A DNA stretch of 64,000 nt from Zygnema cylindricum (lineage: Eukaryota > Streptophyta > Zygnematophyceae > Zygnematales > Zygnemataceae). The stretch is taken from the NCBI GenBank assembly GCA_037447655.1, contig JBBHKE010002684.1, positions 233,827-297,826 of the forward strand, given 5' to 3'. Positions 41,690 through 51,895 of the stretch are shown here, piece by piece. Below the pieces are notes generated by a model. It ran no database searches. It was given only the letters and a program-made list of their open reading frames with translations, and was not told the DNA's origin. Position 1 is the first letter of the stretch. Each line of letters starts with the position of its first letter. Position numbers and translations under genes: made by a program.

Positions 41690-41885
41690 GGTTATTTTAT
41701 TGTTCTCATACTTGTCGTAGTCACTAAGAGCTTGCAGGCAGCCATGGCTGCCTCAAGCAGATGAGAAGACAAGTAGAAGATAGAGCTTCTGCAAAAGATA
41801 TTTCTACCAAGAACAAGAATTGATCCTGTGACCTCTGGAATTAGACGTACGGATCAGCCGTCCACCTTATCCGGTAGGTCTTGAA
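41690..41885 (-). other. Antisense tRNA-like module in F 5' LTR
   Basis: The T-arm is ACAGG ATCAATT CTTGT with one G-U pair. CTACCGG upstream can pair with the CTTGGTAG after the T-arm, giving the only plausible acceptor-like stem. The loop motif AGTGACTACGACAAGTATG is present, but the long hairpin arms of the other families are reduced here to GGCAGCC/GGCTGCC-type arms. Confidence 0.55.
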
Positions 41886-42512
41886 AAATCGATGCATGTA
41901 TTGTGTTTCATACACATTTAACGGATGACGCGACGACATAAATCATTTAACGGCTAACGAAACGAAACAAACTTTGAAAGGACAGTAGAGTATGAAGTAC
42001 AGTAGCACACAAAAGAAATGAAACGACATTTAATTTCAACGAACGAAATAAAATGCCATCCGTGATCGATGGCAGGTAGAGGAGCCGAGATTTTCAATGA
42101 TAAACGTGGGACGAAGATTGTTGAAATTCAAACGGTCAACACCTTAAAGAATTTCAACGGTAGACATTTTTCGGCGCGACGTCAACATCGGACGAGCGAT
42201 AGTTATTACTGAATCACAAACAGACGGCACGCATAAGTGCCACAATGCCAAAGAGAATATTTGACCCTAGTTGGCGAATAAAAATGAAAATGACATGTAG
42301 CATCGTCCTATAGGATGCCTAAGAAGAAAAAGACAGAATGACGATGACTTGTATGCTACGTGGGAGACCTAGAGTGTTACCGAATATTTCCGTACATAAA
42401 GTACAGCGGCTATTGTACTTTGTACATACATAATTTAGCGTACGATGTTTTGATTCATCTAGAGTAGTTATGAGTAGGTTCTTAGGACTTAAACAATTTT
42501 TTTTAAAGTCCT

Positions 42513-43534
42513 TGTTGAAATTAATAGATTTTTAGAGTATTTTCTAGGTTTAAAATATTAGTATAAAAGAAAAAGAAAAAGGACAGACAACGTGCCTACA
42601 CCTCCTCTCTCTAGCCCCCATACTTGTTGTAGTCACTGAAAGATAGAGAGAGTGGCTGATCCATGGCTGCCTTAGTTCAACAGACATTTATTTTTAGTGC
42701 TACTAAAAATATACCTGACAGACCCAGGATTTGATCCTGGTACCTGCGGTTCGTCAAGCTGGCCGATAGTGGTCATCTTTATCCTACTAGACTAGGACCA
42801 ATGCTAAATGTTATAGTATGTGATAGATATATGTATATTTAGGATGGAGCAAATCCATTTAACTAAAACTGTGTACGGCGTACATGGATACAGTTTTATG
42901 AATGTACCATTTCAAAACGGATACCACGCATTTTGTTTCGACAACGAAACAAATATCGCGCTGTATTTATTACGGCCAAGATTGCGTCTCGCTTCAAATC
43001 AAACGGCGCACATCATCGCCGAAATCCGGGAGTAGTCACTTTGGCATTTAGTGACGTGGCATGACCTGGAGCCACGTGGAGAGATGACATTCGGTCATAG
43101 GAATTCCGAGGAATGTATGGACGAGTGAAAAGGAGACACGCCTCCGCTTAATAGTCCTGTCCTACATAGGTCGTACAAAAGGTACACCGACAGTAGTACT
43201 TTCTGGTAGGTACAGTAATATGATTGGTCCGTACTTCAGTAGATAGAAGTTATTAGAGGAAATCAAGACTTAGAAAATTTTGGTAGGCAGTCACCTCTCC
43301 CTTTGAGAGTTTGTACAAATTGGCATTTTTACTGCCTCATAACTTATCGCCTGGTTGGGCGTTTTCAGAGATTCTTTTTCCTACGGACTCAGGGAAGTCT
43401 AGGTTACATAGGGGTGAATTCAAATTGTCTGCAATAATGCCAGGACAGCAGTGGCTGTGGGTTAAAATGGGCTAGTTAACAACTATCTAAAGGCTTCCAG
43501 TATTTTGTAGTCCAATGGAGGACACAGAATTGCA
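42513..43534 (+). mobile_element. Solo LTR-B inside LTR-F
   Basis: This 1022-bp LTR runs from TGTTGAAATTAATAG to GAATTGCA. The flanks GTCCT (42508-42512) and GTCTT (43535-43539) differ at one base. The undisturbed LTR-F at 56330 reads through the site as AAAGTCCTCTTTCCC. Confidence 0.9.
42566..42803 (-). other. Antisense tRNA-like plus hairpin module in solo LTR-B
   Basis: The T-arm CCAGG ATCAAAT CCTGG is perfectly paired, with both strands of the stem changed relative to the CCGGG/CCCGG of B2. The hairpin loop AGTGACTACAACAAGTATG is present. The minus-strand T-runs come from AAAAAGGACAGAC near 42577. Confidence 0.65.
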
Positions 43535-43769
43535 GTCTTCTCTCCTAGAGGCCATCTGTTTAAATATGTTGTCTTTGAACAGCCATAACTTAATGCTCAA
43601 GTGAGCAAATTTAGTGATTCTTTTTACTCCGGACGCATGGGAGTCTATGCTACACAAGGGTATAGTCCGTCAAGTTTTTTTGTGCTAAGGTGGCACCTAT
43701 TCATTGCCAAAGTCAAAAGTGCAAATATTATCCTAAAGGCTTCATATAAGCTAGACATTCTATATACCA

Positions 43770-44730
43770 ATGGAGGTCATAGAATCACAAGTTATGAGGC
43801 CACCTCATAGGGTGCCCATTTTCAATAAAACAGGGTTCATTTATTGGGAAACCATGATGAGGGTGCATTGTTTCAGAAACGGCTATGGGGCATTGTGAGT
43901 GGTCGTCTGCGTCGGCCATCCGCAAAATTAGGAGTCCACCAAGGTTTGCAAGATCTCGATTCACAACAGGATCTGCGGGAGTAGAGATTGTAGAGGATGT
44001 TGAAGAAAGCATCGTGTCAGACAAATGGAAGGAGAAGAGGAAGGAGGAACTACCACCGATGGCTACTAGATCTGTTCCGGTAGGAAACGTTCATAAAACC
44101 GAGGCACATGATAGTGAAATCTCGGATTTCAATAATACCATGGCGACTCTTTTTATTCTCGAGCGTCTTACTGAAGTAGTGGCTACACCTCATCTTCATA
44201 AGGAGAAGGCGGACGAGGTCTGGGAGGCTCTTGTCAACATTTACAAGAGCGGTATGATTCAACAACATAAGTTGGTGGTTCAGAAGGTACAGGCATATGT
44301 GTACAAACCGGGAAAGATGTTAAACTTTTACAATGATTTGGCCAGGTTATTTATGGAGTTGGATAGTGCAAGATAAAGGGAGACAGAGAAAAAAAAGGTG
44401 AATACTTTGTTAATGGAAGCTCCCAGATGATTATAAATACATTGACATAGGGTTCACGATTTGCCAGATCATCGATGGATATGGAATTCTGTTGTACGGA
44501 TGATTTTGGTTCGGGAAAGTACAATTGAAATACGGAGAGGAGGAAAGAGTGTTCATGCTTTGGCTACATGAACTAATTGGGGGGATAAGGATTTCTAGAA
44601 ACCTTATGGAAACTTTGGTGGAAGAGGAAGAGGAAACCATGACGGATCTGGATCAAGGCATTCGAAGGGGCTTAGTCACTTTTGTAAAAAGCCAAAGCAC
44701 TACATTGCAAGGTTTACGAAACTGACAGTG
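43770..44730 (+). pseudogene. Copia F Gag
   Basis: ATG at 43771 lies in the LTR, and QVMRPPHRVPIF crosses a decayed primer-binding site AGTTATGAGGCC (43790-43801). Frames break near 43860. The capsid part FILERLTEVVATPHLHKEKADEVWE and AYVYKPGKMLNFYNDLA is open to 44376. The nucleocapsid follows out of frame with a knuckle SHFCKKPKHYIARF, missing its first and last Cys. Confidence 0.82.
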
Positions 44731-45519
44731 TTGAGATTGAAGGAGGAACAAATCAGAAAACCAACCACAAGGAAAAAGAAGGCATTTGTGGCAACACAAG
44801 TCCTAGGAGAGGATTTTGATGAGAACGATGGAGAACTTCTCCTCAATGAGGAGCTGGATATAAAAGGTGAGCAGGAGATTCAAAGGAGGCAAAAGTGTGC
44901 TTTCGGTGGAGTAAAAGAAGCTCCTAAAGAAGGATGGATTATTGATTTAAAAGCCTCTATGCATATGTGTAGAGAAATAACTTTGTTACCAAATTGAGAA
45001 AGATCCCCACTGTAGAGATAGAGTATGAGGATGGGAGAATAGTTACCACTAAATCAGTGGGATTAATGGATGTGAGAGTCTTAGTTGATGGTAAGACATC
45101 TATGGTCACTTTCTTTGATGTTCTTTTTATTCGAGAGTTGAACAAGAATCTTATCTCTACGTCGATCTTAGATGATAAGGGTTTTGAGACTAGTACTAAG
45201 AAAGGAGTCTTTGTTGCTAGTTATGAGAATGAAGTGTTCTTCACAACCGAAAAGGGTAGCCAAAGTATGTTTAGGCCTAATTTGAGTCATAGAAAGACGA
45301 GAGTTTACAATGCCGGTGTAAGTGATTTAATGATGTGGCATAAAAGATTGGGACATATACATCTAGGTAGATTGAAGGAAATGAAGAAAATGGGTGTAGT
45401 TGAGGGTATACATTTTGGAGACAATGAGACTTTGGATGATTATGGTCGATGTGCTCAAGGAAAAGCCCACAGATTGCATATTCTAAAAATTACAACATAT
45501 AAGGGTTAAAAGGTCTTAG
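44587..45519 (+). repeat. 933-bp F-family segment, first of two direct copies
   Basis: It matches 51896-52825 at roughly 95% from AAGGATTYCTAGAAACC to AAAAGGTCTTAG. The two copies bracket copia B2. It contains the end of gag and the protease to the integrase zinc finger. Confidence 0.88.
44728..45519 (+). pseudogene. Copia F protease and integrase start, first copy
   Basis: KKKAFVATQVLGEDFDENDGELLL, the active site mutated to IIDLKAS, then (new frame at 44994) KIPTVEIEYEDGRIVTT, VRVLVDGKTSMVTFFDVLFI, MMWHKRLGHIHLGRL, CAQGKAHRL. The frame ends with TAA shortly before unrelated DNA at 45520. Confidence 0.85.
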
Positions 45520-45559
45520 TTGTTATCTTACTTACACAAACTGTTAGCGCTAACAAAAA
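45520..45559. other. 40-bp filler at the F/B2 junction
   Basis: TTGTTATCTTACTTACACAA and the following bases match neither the F nor the B element. They contain a short inverted repeat, GTTAGCGCTAAC. This could be junction filler from a repair event. Confidence 0.55.
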
Positions 45560-46566
45560 TGTTGATTTCTATAGTATTTTCTAGGTTTAAATATGTTAGG
45601 AAAAAAAAAAAGGATAGACAGCCTGCCTCCACCTCCTTTGTCTAGCCCCCATACTTGTTGTAGTCACTGAAGGATAGAGAAGGTGGTTGATCCATGGCTG
45701 CCTTAGTTCAACTGGCAGTTATTTTTAGTAGGTTACTAAAAATAGTCCTGACGGACCCGGGATTTGAACCCGGAACCTGCGGTCGTCAAGTTGGCCGATA
45801 GCGGTCAGCTTTATCCTACTAGACTAGGACCAATGCTAAGTGCTATAGAGTATGATAGATATATATACATTTAGGAAGTAAGAAATCCATTTAACTAAAA
45901 CTAGATAAGGCATCCATAGATTCAGTTGTAGTACGACATCATTTCATAATGAATACCTCGCATTTGTTTGACAGTGAAACAAATATCTCGAAAGTAATTA
46001 TAACGGTTAAGATTACGTCTCATTACGAATCCGACGGCGCACGTCATCGCCAAAATCCCGGAGTGGTCACCTTAGCGTTTTGTGACGTGGCATGACGTGG
46101 AGTCACGTGGAGAGATGACATTCGGTCATTTGAATTCCGAGGAATGTACGGACAAGTAAAAAGCAAACACGCGTCCACTTAATAGCCTTGTCGTACAAAG
46201 GCCGTACAAAAGGTACACCGGTAGTAGTACTTTTTGGTACGGTATAGTAAGTTGATTGGTCCTTACTTCAGTAGATAGAAGTTATTAGAAGGAATTAGGA
46301 CTTAGAAAATTTTGGTAGGTAGTTACCTCTCCTTTTGAGAGTTTGTACAAATTGGCATTTTTAGTGCCTCATAACTTATCGGCTAGTTGGCCGTTTTTAG
46401 TGATTCTTTTTGCTACGGACTCAAAGGAGTCTAAGCTGCACAGGGGTGCAATGAAATTGTCAGTTTACCTTCTTAAGCAGCAGTGGTCGTGGCTTAAAGT
46501 GGGTTAGTTAAATACTATCTAGAGGCTTCCTGTATTCTGTAGTCTAATGGAGGACATTGAATTTCA
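45560..46566 (+). mobile_element. Copia B2 5' LTR
   Basis: The start TGTTGATTTCTATAG lacks ~8 bases present in other B LTRs. It ends GAATTTCA before a decayed primer-binding site GGTTAACGGCCC (46567-46578). Confidence 0.9.
45600..45832 (-). other. Antisense tRNA-like plus hairpin module in B2 5' LTR
   Basis: The T-arm CCGGG TTCAAAT CCCGG pairs perfectly and contains a consensus-like B box GGTTCAAATCC. The A-box-like TAGTCTAGTAGGATAAAGC resembles a tRNA-Arg D-arm. The hairpin is intact, and a long minus-strand T-run comes from A10 near 45601. Confidence 0.68.
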
Positions 46567-47530
46567 GGTTAACGGCCCACCCTCTAGGGTGCCCACCTTC
46601 AATGGATCTGGGTTCATCTATTCGGAAGCCATGATGATGGGAGCTTTGTGTGAAAAACGATACTGGGGTATCATCAGTGGACAAGTGAAACATCCATCTT
46701 TTCGGAAACTCCACCAAGATTTGGGGGAGTAAGGTTTTTTGCAACAACGCCTGCCTTAGCGGAGGAGGCACAATATGGGGACAGCAATGTGTCCGATAAG
46801 GAGAAAGGGTAGGAGACACCCCTCACTCCTATTGCCACAGTATCGGGAGCAGCGACCGTGAAGACCGTGGAGAACGATACTCAAATGTGGAAAATGTAAA
46901 CATGGCTGTTAAGAACTTCATTTTGAGGCACCTCACTCAAGGTTTGGCCACTCCTCATCTTCACATTTACAAGGCCGAGGAGTTGTGGGAGAAATTTGTG
47001 GAGATTTATAGAGCTGGAACTATTCATGAGCTCCAGTTGGCTAAGCAAAAGCTATTGAGTTACACTTACAAAGGAGGAAAGATGTTAGATTACTGTAATG
47101 ATCTTTCTTGTTTGTATATGGAAATGGAAAATGTCGGGTGGAAAGGTACAATGAAAATGAAAGTTAACACCCTTATCATAAAATTACCAGATGAGTTCGA
47201 AAACATATTGTACCGAGTACAGGGAATGCCTAGCGTTCATGGAAATGGAACAGTGTAGTCAGGATGATACTTGTACAGGAAAACACAATGGAGATTAGGA
47301 GAGGAGGAAAGAGCATTCAAGCTCTAGCAGCAGGAGGGGAACGATAAGGGAAGGACCCGAAGAAACCCTATAGAGGGGAAAGAGATAATTCTGGGGGACA
47401 GAGGCCCCCAAAGGGTAAAAAGGCGAGACACTTTATTGCAGATTGTGTCAAGCTATCAAAGCTGAGGCTCCAAGAGAACCGTGGAGGGGGTTCTTCCGGA
47501 GGGAAGAAAAAGGCACTTGTGGTTACATAA
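46547..47530 (+). pseudogene. Copia B2 Gag
   Basis: The start in the LTR reads FQVNGPPSRVPTFNG, then a frameshift near 46700. The capsid AVKNFILRHLTQGLATPHLH and LLSYTYKGGKMLDYCNDLS is open from 46887 to the TAG at 47256-47258, the same stop as in B1. The nucleocapsid lost its CX2C half by a small deletion (47418) and reads KARHFIADCVK. Confidence 0.85.
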
Positions 47531-48469
47531 GTGTCAAGAGAAACCGAGGATGAGTCCTTTGAGGAGGATGGTGAGCTTCTTCTTGACGAGAGTCTGGAGG
47601 AGAAGGAGATCCCTCGGAGGCGGAAGTGTGGCGTTAGAGCAATTCGGGAAGCTCCACGGGAAGGATGGATCATCGACTTAGGTGCATCCATGCATATGTG
47701 TCGTGATAAAGAACTCTTCACTAAGCTAAGAAAAATTCCTATTGTAGAGATAAAGTATGGGGATAGGAGAGTGGTTAGTATAGATCTAGTGGGATCAAAA
47801 GATTTGAAAGTCTTAGTGGAGGGTAAGACTTCTATACTTACATTCTCAGATGTACTTTACATTCCTCAGCTGAGTAAAAATCTTGTCTCTACGTCTGTGT
47901 TAGATGACAAAGAGTTTGATACCTTCACCAGAAAGGGAGTCTTTACAGCTAAGTATGGGAATGAAGTTTACTTCACAGCAGATAAAGGTAGCCAACGAAT
48001 GTTTAGGCTTAACCTGAGTAATGAAAAAAATAATCCTTACTATGTTGATGTTCCTAAGGTGATGATTTGGCATAAGCGGTTGGGGCATATGCATTTTGAT
48101 AGGTTGAGGGAAATGAAAAAGCTTGGGGTAGTAGATGGCATTCTGTTTGGGGATAATGAAATGATGGATGATTGTAGTGGTTGTGCTCAAGGTAAGGCTC
48201 ATAGACTTCCTTTTCCCAAAGCCGCCACATATAGAGGTGAAAAAGTGTTAGATTTGGTCCACACAGATATTTGGGGACCTACAAAAGTACCTTCGGTTGG
48301 AGGAAAGAGGTTAATGATGACCATAACTGATGACTGGTCTAGATACTCTAGAGTCTACTTTCTGAAAACAAAATCTGAAAAATCAACTTACTTCAAAGAA
48401 TATAAAGCTTGGAGTGAGAAGTTGCATAAAACCCCCATTAAGAGGATAAGGAGTGATAATGGGGGGTAA
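47531..48469 (+). pseudogene. Copia B2 protease and integrase core
   Basis: These 312 open codons include the protease motif IIDLGAS (Ser/Thr to Leu), LKVLVEGKTSILTFSDVLYIPQLSKNLVS, the integrase HHCC elements (WHKRLGHMHFDRL, CSGCAQGK), LVHTDIWGP (first Asp) and IRSDNGG (second Asp). TAA follows at 48467. The integrase catalytic positions are intact here, unlike in B1. Confidence 0.88.
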
Positions 48470-49250
48470 TACACATCTAACGAGTTTGAGGAATATCTGA
48501 GAGATAAGGGAGTGCAGCACCTGAAAACTCTACCATATAACCCGGAACAAAATGGGGTAGCTGAGAGGTTGAATCAAACACTAGGAGATAGTGTACGCAG
48601 TATGTTGGTCGACAAGAAAATAGGAAAGAGATTTTGGGCAGAAGCAATGAACTGTGCCAACTACATTAAGAATAGAGTCCTTACCTCAGCTATAAAGGAA
48701 GTGACACCTTATGAGAGATGGATTGGAAAGAAACCAAATACCTCACACCTTAAAGTATTTGGTAGCCAAGTTTACAGTCTTGCCACGGATAGGAAAAACT
48801 AGAAACTAGATGCTAAGGGAAAACCTGGATACTTTGTGGGATATGATGACGATGTTAAAGGATATAGAATTTATGTCTTAGCAAAGAAAGATTCTGGTCA
48901 AACACTTAGTTGTCATGGATGAAGGGAATTCATTTGACACCTTCAAATATACAAAGAAGATAAGGATCAGATTTGAGTCCGAAAGTGATGAGAATTGGTC
49001 GTTTCCGAAAGGGACATGAATGAAACCGTGTTTACATATTCAGGGGAGATCGAAGATACAGGAGACTCACCGGAAACCTCACATACTCCTATGGACTTCG
49101 AGGAGATAGAAGAAGCAGGACAACAACTGGTTTCCATGGACAGGGGAGCCGATGAGACAGTGAGAAGAAATCCAAGACTTCCATTTATTCCAGCTTCGTA
49201 GTTTGAGGGAGGAAGGAGGAGCTGCAAAAGGATATAGGAAAAGAAAGCTG
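48470..49250 (+). pseudogene. Copia B2 integrase C-terminus and linker
   Basis: LPYNPEQNGVAER (Glu), KRFWAEAMNCANYIKN, TPYERWIGKKPNTSHLKVFGS, then TAG at 48800-48802 followed by KLDAKGKPGYFVGYDDD. The acidic linker reads EIEDTGDSPETSHTPMDFEE and ends in EGGRRSCKR. Confidence 0.85.
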
Positions 49251-49254
49251 CTCA

Positions 49255-50116
49255 TAAGGTAACTAAGCTATCTCACCTAGATGAGCCTCAGTCTTACTTA
49301 GAGGCAGTGAATACTCCAGAGAAAGAAAGATGGATAAGAGCCATAAATGATGAGATGGCTTCTATCATGGAAGCAAATTCTTCGGAACTAGCGGATTGCC
49401 CTCCTGACAGAAAACCTATTGGATGTAAATGGGTATTTAAACTAGAACTAAACTGAGATAATACAATTGAGAGGTATAAGGCTCGATTGGTAGCGAAGGG
49501 GTTCACCCAAAAAGAGGGGATTGACTATGAGGAGACCTTTGCTCCAGTTGTTCGGTTCCCATCGGTAAGGATTCTCCTCAGTCTGGCCACAGCGGAAGAC
49601 ATGGAAATACACCAGATGGACATTAAGACTGCTTTTCTTAATTGTGAGTTAGAGAAAGAAAATTTTTTAAGGCAACCCGAGGGGTTTGTGGAAGAAGGAG
49701 AAGAGAGCAAAGTCTACAGGCTCATAAAGTCCTTATATGGATTGAAACAGGCTCCCCGACAGTGGAATAAGAAACTAGATGAGCTTCTCCCAGATCTGGG
49801 ATACATCCGGATCAGGTTTAACCATTCTATCTATATAATTGAAGATGAGAATGGTGTCATTTTTATTGCATTTTATGTGGATGATCTACTTGTGTTAAGT
49901 AAGTCTTTGGAGAATATCAATAGGCTAAAGAAAGATCTTAGGGGCAGATTTGATATGAAGGATTTAGGGGAGGCAAAATATATATTTTGGGGATCCAAAT
50001 GGAGAGAGATAGGGGGAAGAAGATTATCAGACTTACTCAGAAAGAAGCAACAGGTAATATGCTTGAGAAATTCTAGATGTAAAATGCTAACAGTTGTACC
50101 ACTCCCATGGACTTGA
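49255..50116 (+). pseudogene. Copia B2 reverse transcriptase
   Basis: AINDEMASIMEAN, a stop at 49456, then [73 protein letters not shown] and the intact FYVDDLLVLSKS. It leaves frame after GEAKYIF at the same position as B1. Confidence 0.9.
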
Positions 50117-50119
50117 AAA

Positions 50120-50864
50120 AAGGAAGTGATGGGAGTGTAGAAGGAGGAGTGATAATCTTAGATGATCAGATGAGTCCAGAGGAGAGAGAGTTTATGAAGT
50201 CTATTCCTTAAAAACAAGTCGTAGGAAGTTTAATCTACTTTATGAGCTATACAAGGCCAGACATAGCCGCAGCAGTAGGAGTCTCGACGATCCTAAAAAG
50301 AGAAACTGGGAGGCACCCAAAAGAGTCATGAGATATCTGGTTGGAACCAGAGAATTATGATTGCATTTGGGAGGGGAGCACACTGATATCACCACTTGGA
50401 GTGATGCCAGTTATCGGGATGCACCTATGAGAAGATGAACATCTGGATATGTTTTGTATGTGGGGGAAAGAGCTTGCTGTTGGAGTAGTAAGCAACAAAA
50501 GGTGGTTGCTCTGTCTACTATGGAGGCTGAGTATATGGCGTCTTGTTCTCCTGTAAAAGAACTAATGTGGGTGAAGTCATTGTTGCAAGACCTGGGATAT
50601 ATGAAGGAGGGAGTGCATGAAATCTTTTGCGATAATCAAGCTGCAATCGCAATTGCAGCCAATCCAAAACACCATTTCAAAGCAAAACATAGGGACATAA
50701 GATTAAGCTTCATAAGAGAAAAAGTTGAAAATAAAATTTTAAATCTTGTGTATAGACCTGATGAAGAAATGGTGGCTGACATGATGACCAAACCTGTGCC
50801 CTCTCCTAAATTAAAATATTGTCGGGAGAAATGCGGGTTAAAAGAAAAAATAAAATTTGACTAG
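50120..50864 (+). pseudogene. Copia B2 RNase H
   Basis: The first half is broken (stops near 50209 and 50358, deletion near 50285). From 50454 an open stretch holds STMEAEYMASCSPVKELMWVKSLL, IFCDNQAAIAIAAN, KHHFKAKHRDIRLSFIREK and the complete copia C-terminus ADMMTKPVPSPKLKYCR. Confidence 0.88.
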
Positions 50865-50877
50865 AAAATAAGGGGAG

Positions 50878-51895
50878 TGTTGAAATTCATAGATTTCTAT
50901 TGTATTTTCTAGGTTTAAATATGTTAGGAAAAAGAAAAAGGACAGACAGCCTACCTCCACCTCCTTTCTCTAGCCCCCATACTTGTTGTAGTCACTAAAG
51001 GATAGAGAAGGTGGTTGATCCATGGCTGCCTTAATTCAACAGGTAGTTATTTTTAGTAGGTTACTAAAAATAGTCCTAACGGACCCGGGATTTCAACCCG
51101 GAACCTGCGGTTCGTCAAGTTGGCCGATAGCGGTCAGCTTTATCCTACTAGACTAGGACCAATGCTAAGTGCTATAGAGTATGATAGATATATATACATT
51201 TAGGAAGTAAAATATCCATTAAACTAAAACAAGATAAGGCGTGTATAGATATAGTTTTAGTACGACATCATTTCATAATGAATACCTCGCATTTGTTTGA
51301 CATCGAAACAAATATCTCGCAAGTAATTATAACGGTTAAGATTACGTCTCATTACGAATCCGACGGCGCACCTCATCGCCGAAATCCCGGAATGGTCGCC
51401 TTGGCGTTTTGTGATGTGGCATGACCTGGAGTCACGTGGAGGGATGACATTCGGTCATAGGAATTCCGAGGAATGTACGGACAAGTAAAAAGAAAACACG
51501 CGTCCACTTAATAGCCTTGTCGTACATAGGCCGTACAAAAGGTACACCGACAGTAGTACTTTTTGGTACGGTACAGTAATTTAATTGGTCCGTACTTCAG
51601 TAGATAGAAGTTATTAGAAGGAATCAGGACTTAGAAAATTTTGGTAGGTAGTCACCTCTCCCTTTGAGAGTTTGTACAAATTGGCATTTTTAGTGCCTCA
51701 TAACTTATTGGTCGGTTGGCCGTTTTCAGTGATTCTTTTTGCTACGGACTCACGGGAGTCTACGCTGCACATGAGCGCAGTCAAATTGTCAGTTTGCCTT
51801 CTTGGGCAGCAGTGTTCGTGGCTTAAAGTGGGTTAGTTAAATAGTATTTAGAGGCTTCCTGTATTCTTTAGTCTAATGGAGGACACAGAATTTCA
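50878..51895 (+). mobile_element. Copia B2 3' LTR
   Basis: It runs from TGTTGAAATTCATAGATTTC to GAATTTCA. Seven GTAC tetramers lie in 51510-51600, GTCACGTGGAGG near 51432, and the GTCCGTACTTCAGTAGATAG block at 51587. Confidence 0.92.
50932..51163 (-). other. Antisense tRNA-like plus hairpin module in B2 3' LTR
   Basis: The T-arm CCGGG TTGAAAT CCCGG has an intact stem with one loop change. The A-box-like TAGTCTAGTAGGATAAAGC and hairpin are intact. The minus-strand T-runs come from AAAAAGAAAAAGG at 50929-50941. Confidence 0.65.

Larger units (their letters stand above)
41645..43789 (+). mobile_element. Copia F 5' LTR, split by solo LTR-B
   Basis: It runs from TGTTGAAAAATGATATTTTA to AGAATCACA and is homologous to the LTR at 55483-56592. 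The LTR-B insertion occupies 42513-43534. The flank ATGGA on the left compares with ATGGT after 56592. Confidence 0.85.
45560..51895 (+). mobile_element. Copia family B, copy 2 (complete)
   Basis: LTRs are 45560-46566 and 50878-51895, with internal region 46567-50877 and polypurine tract AAAATAAGGGGAG. The flanks do not form a target duplication (AAAAA against AAGGA). Together with the duplicated F segments outside, this suggests recombination rather than a simple insertion. Confidence 0.9.

Noticed and set aside
45740-45832. Functional tRNA gene (tRNA-Arg-like) on the minus strand
   Set aside because: The T-arm is perfect and the A-box is plausible, but no 7-bp acceptor stem pairs with GTCCGTC, the A-to-B spacing is long, and every copy lies at the same place in an LTR. 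It is treated as a tRNA-like LTR module.
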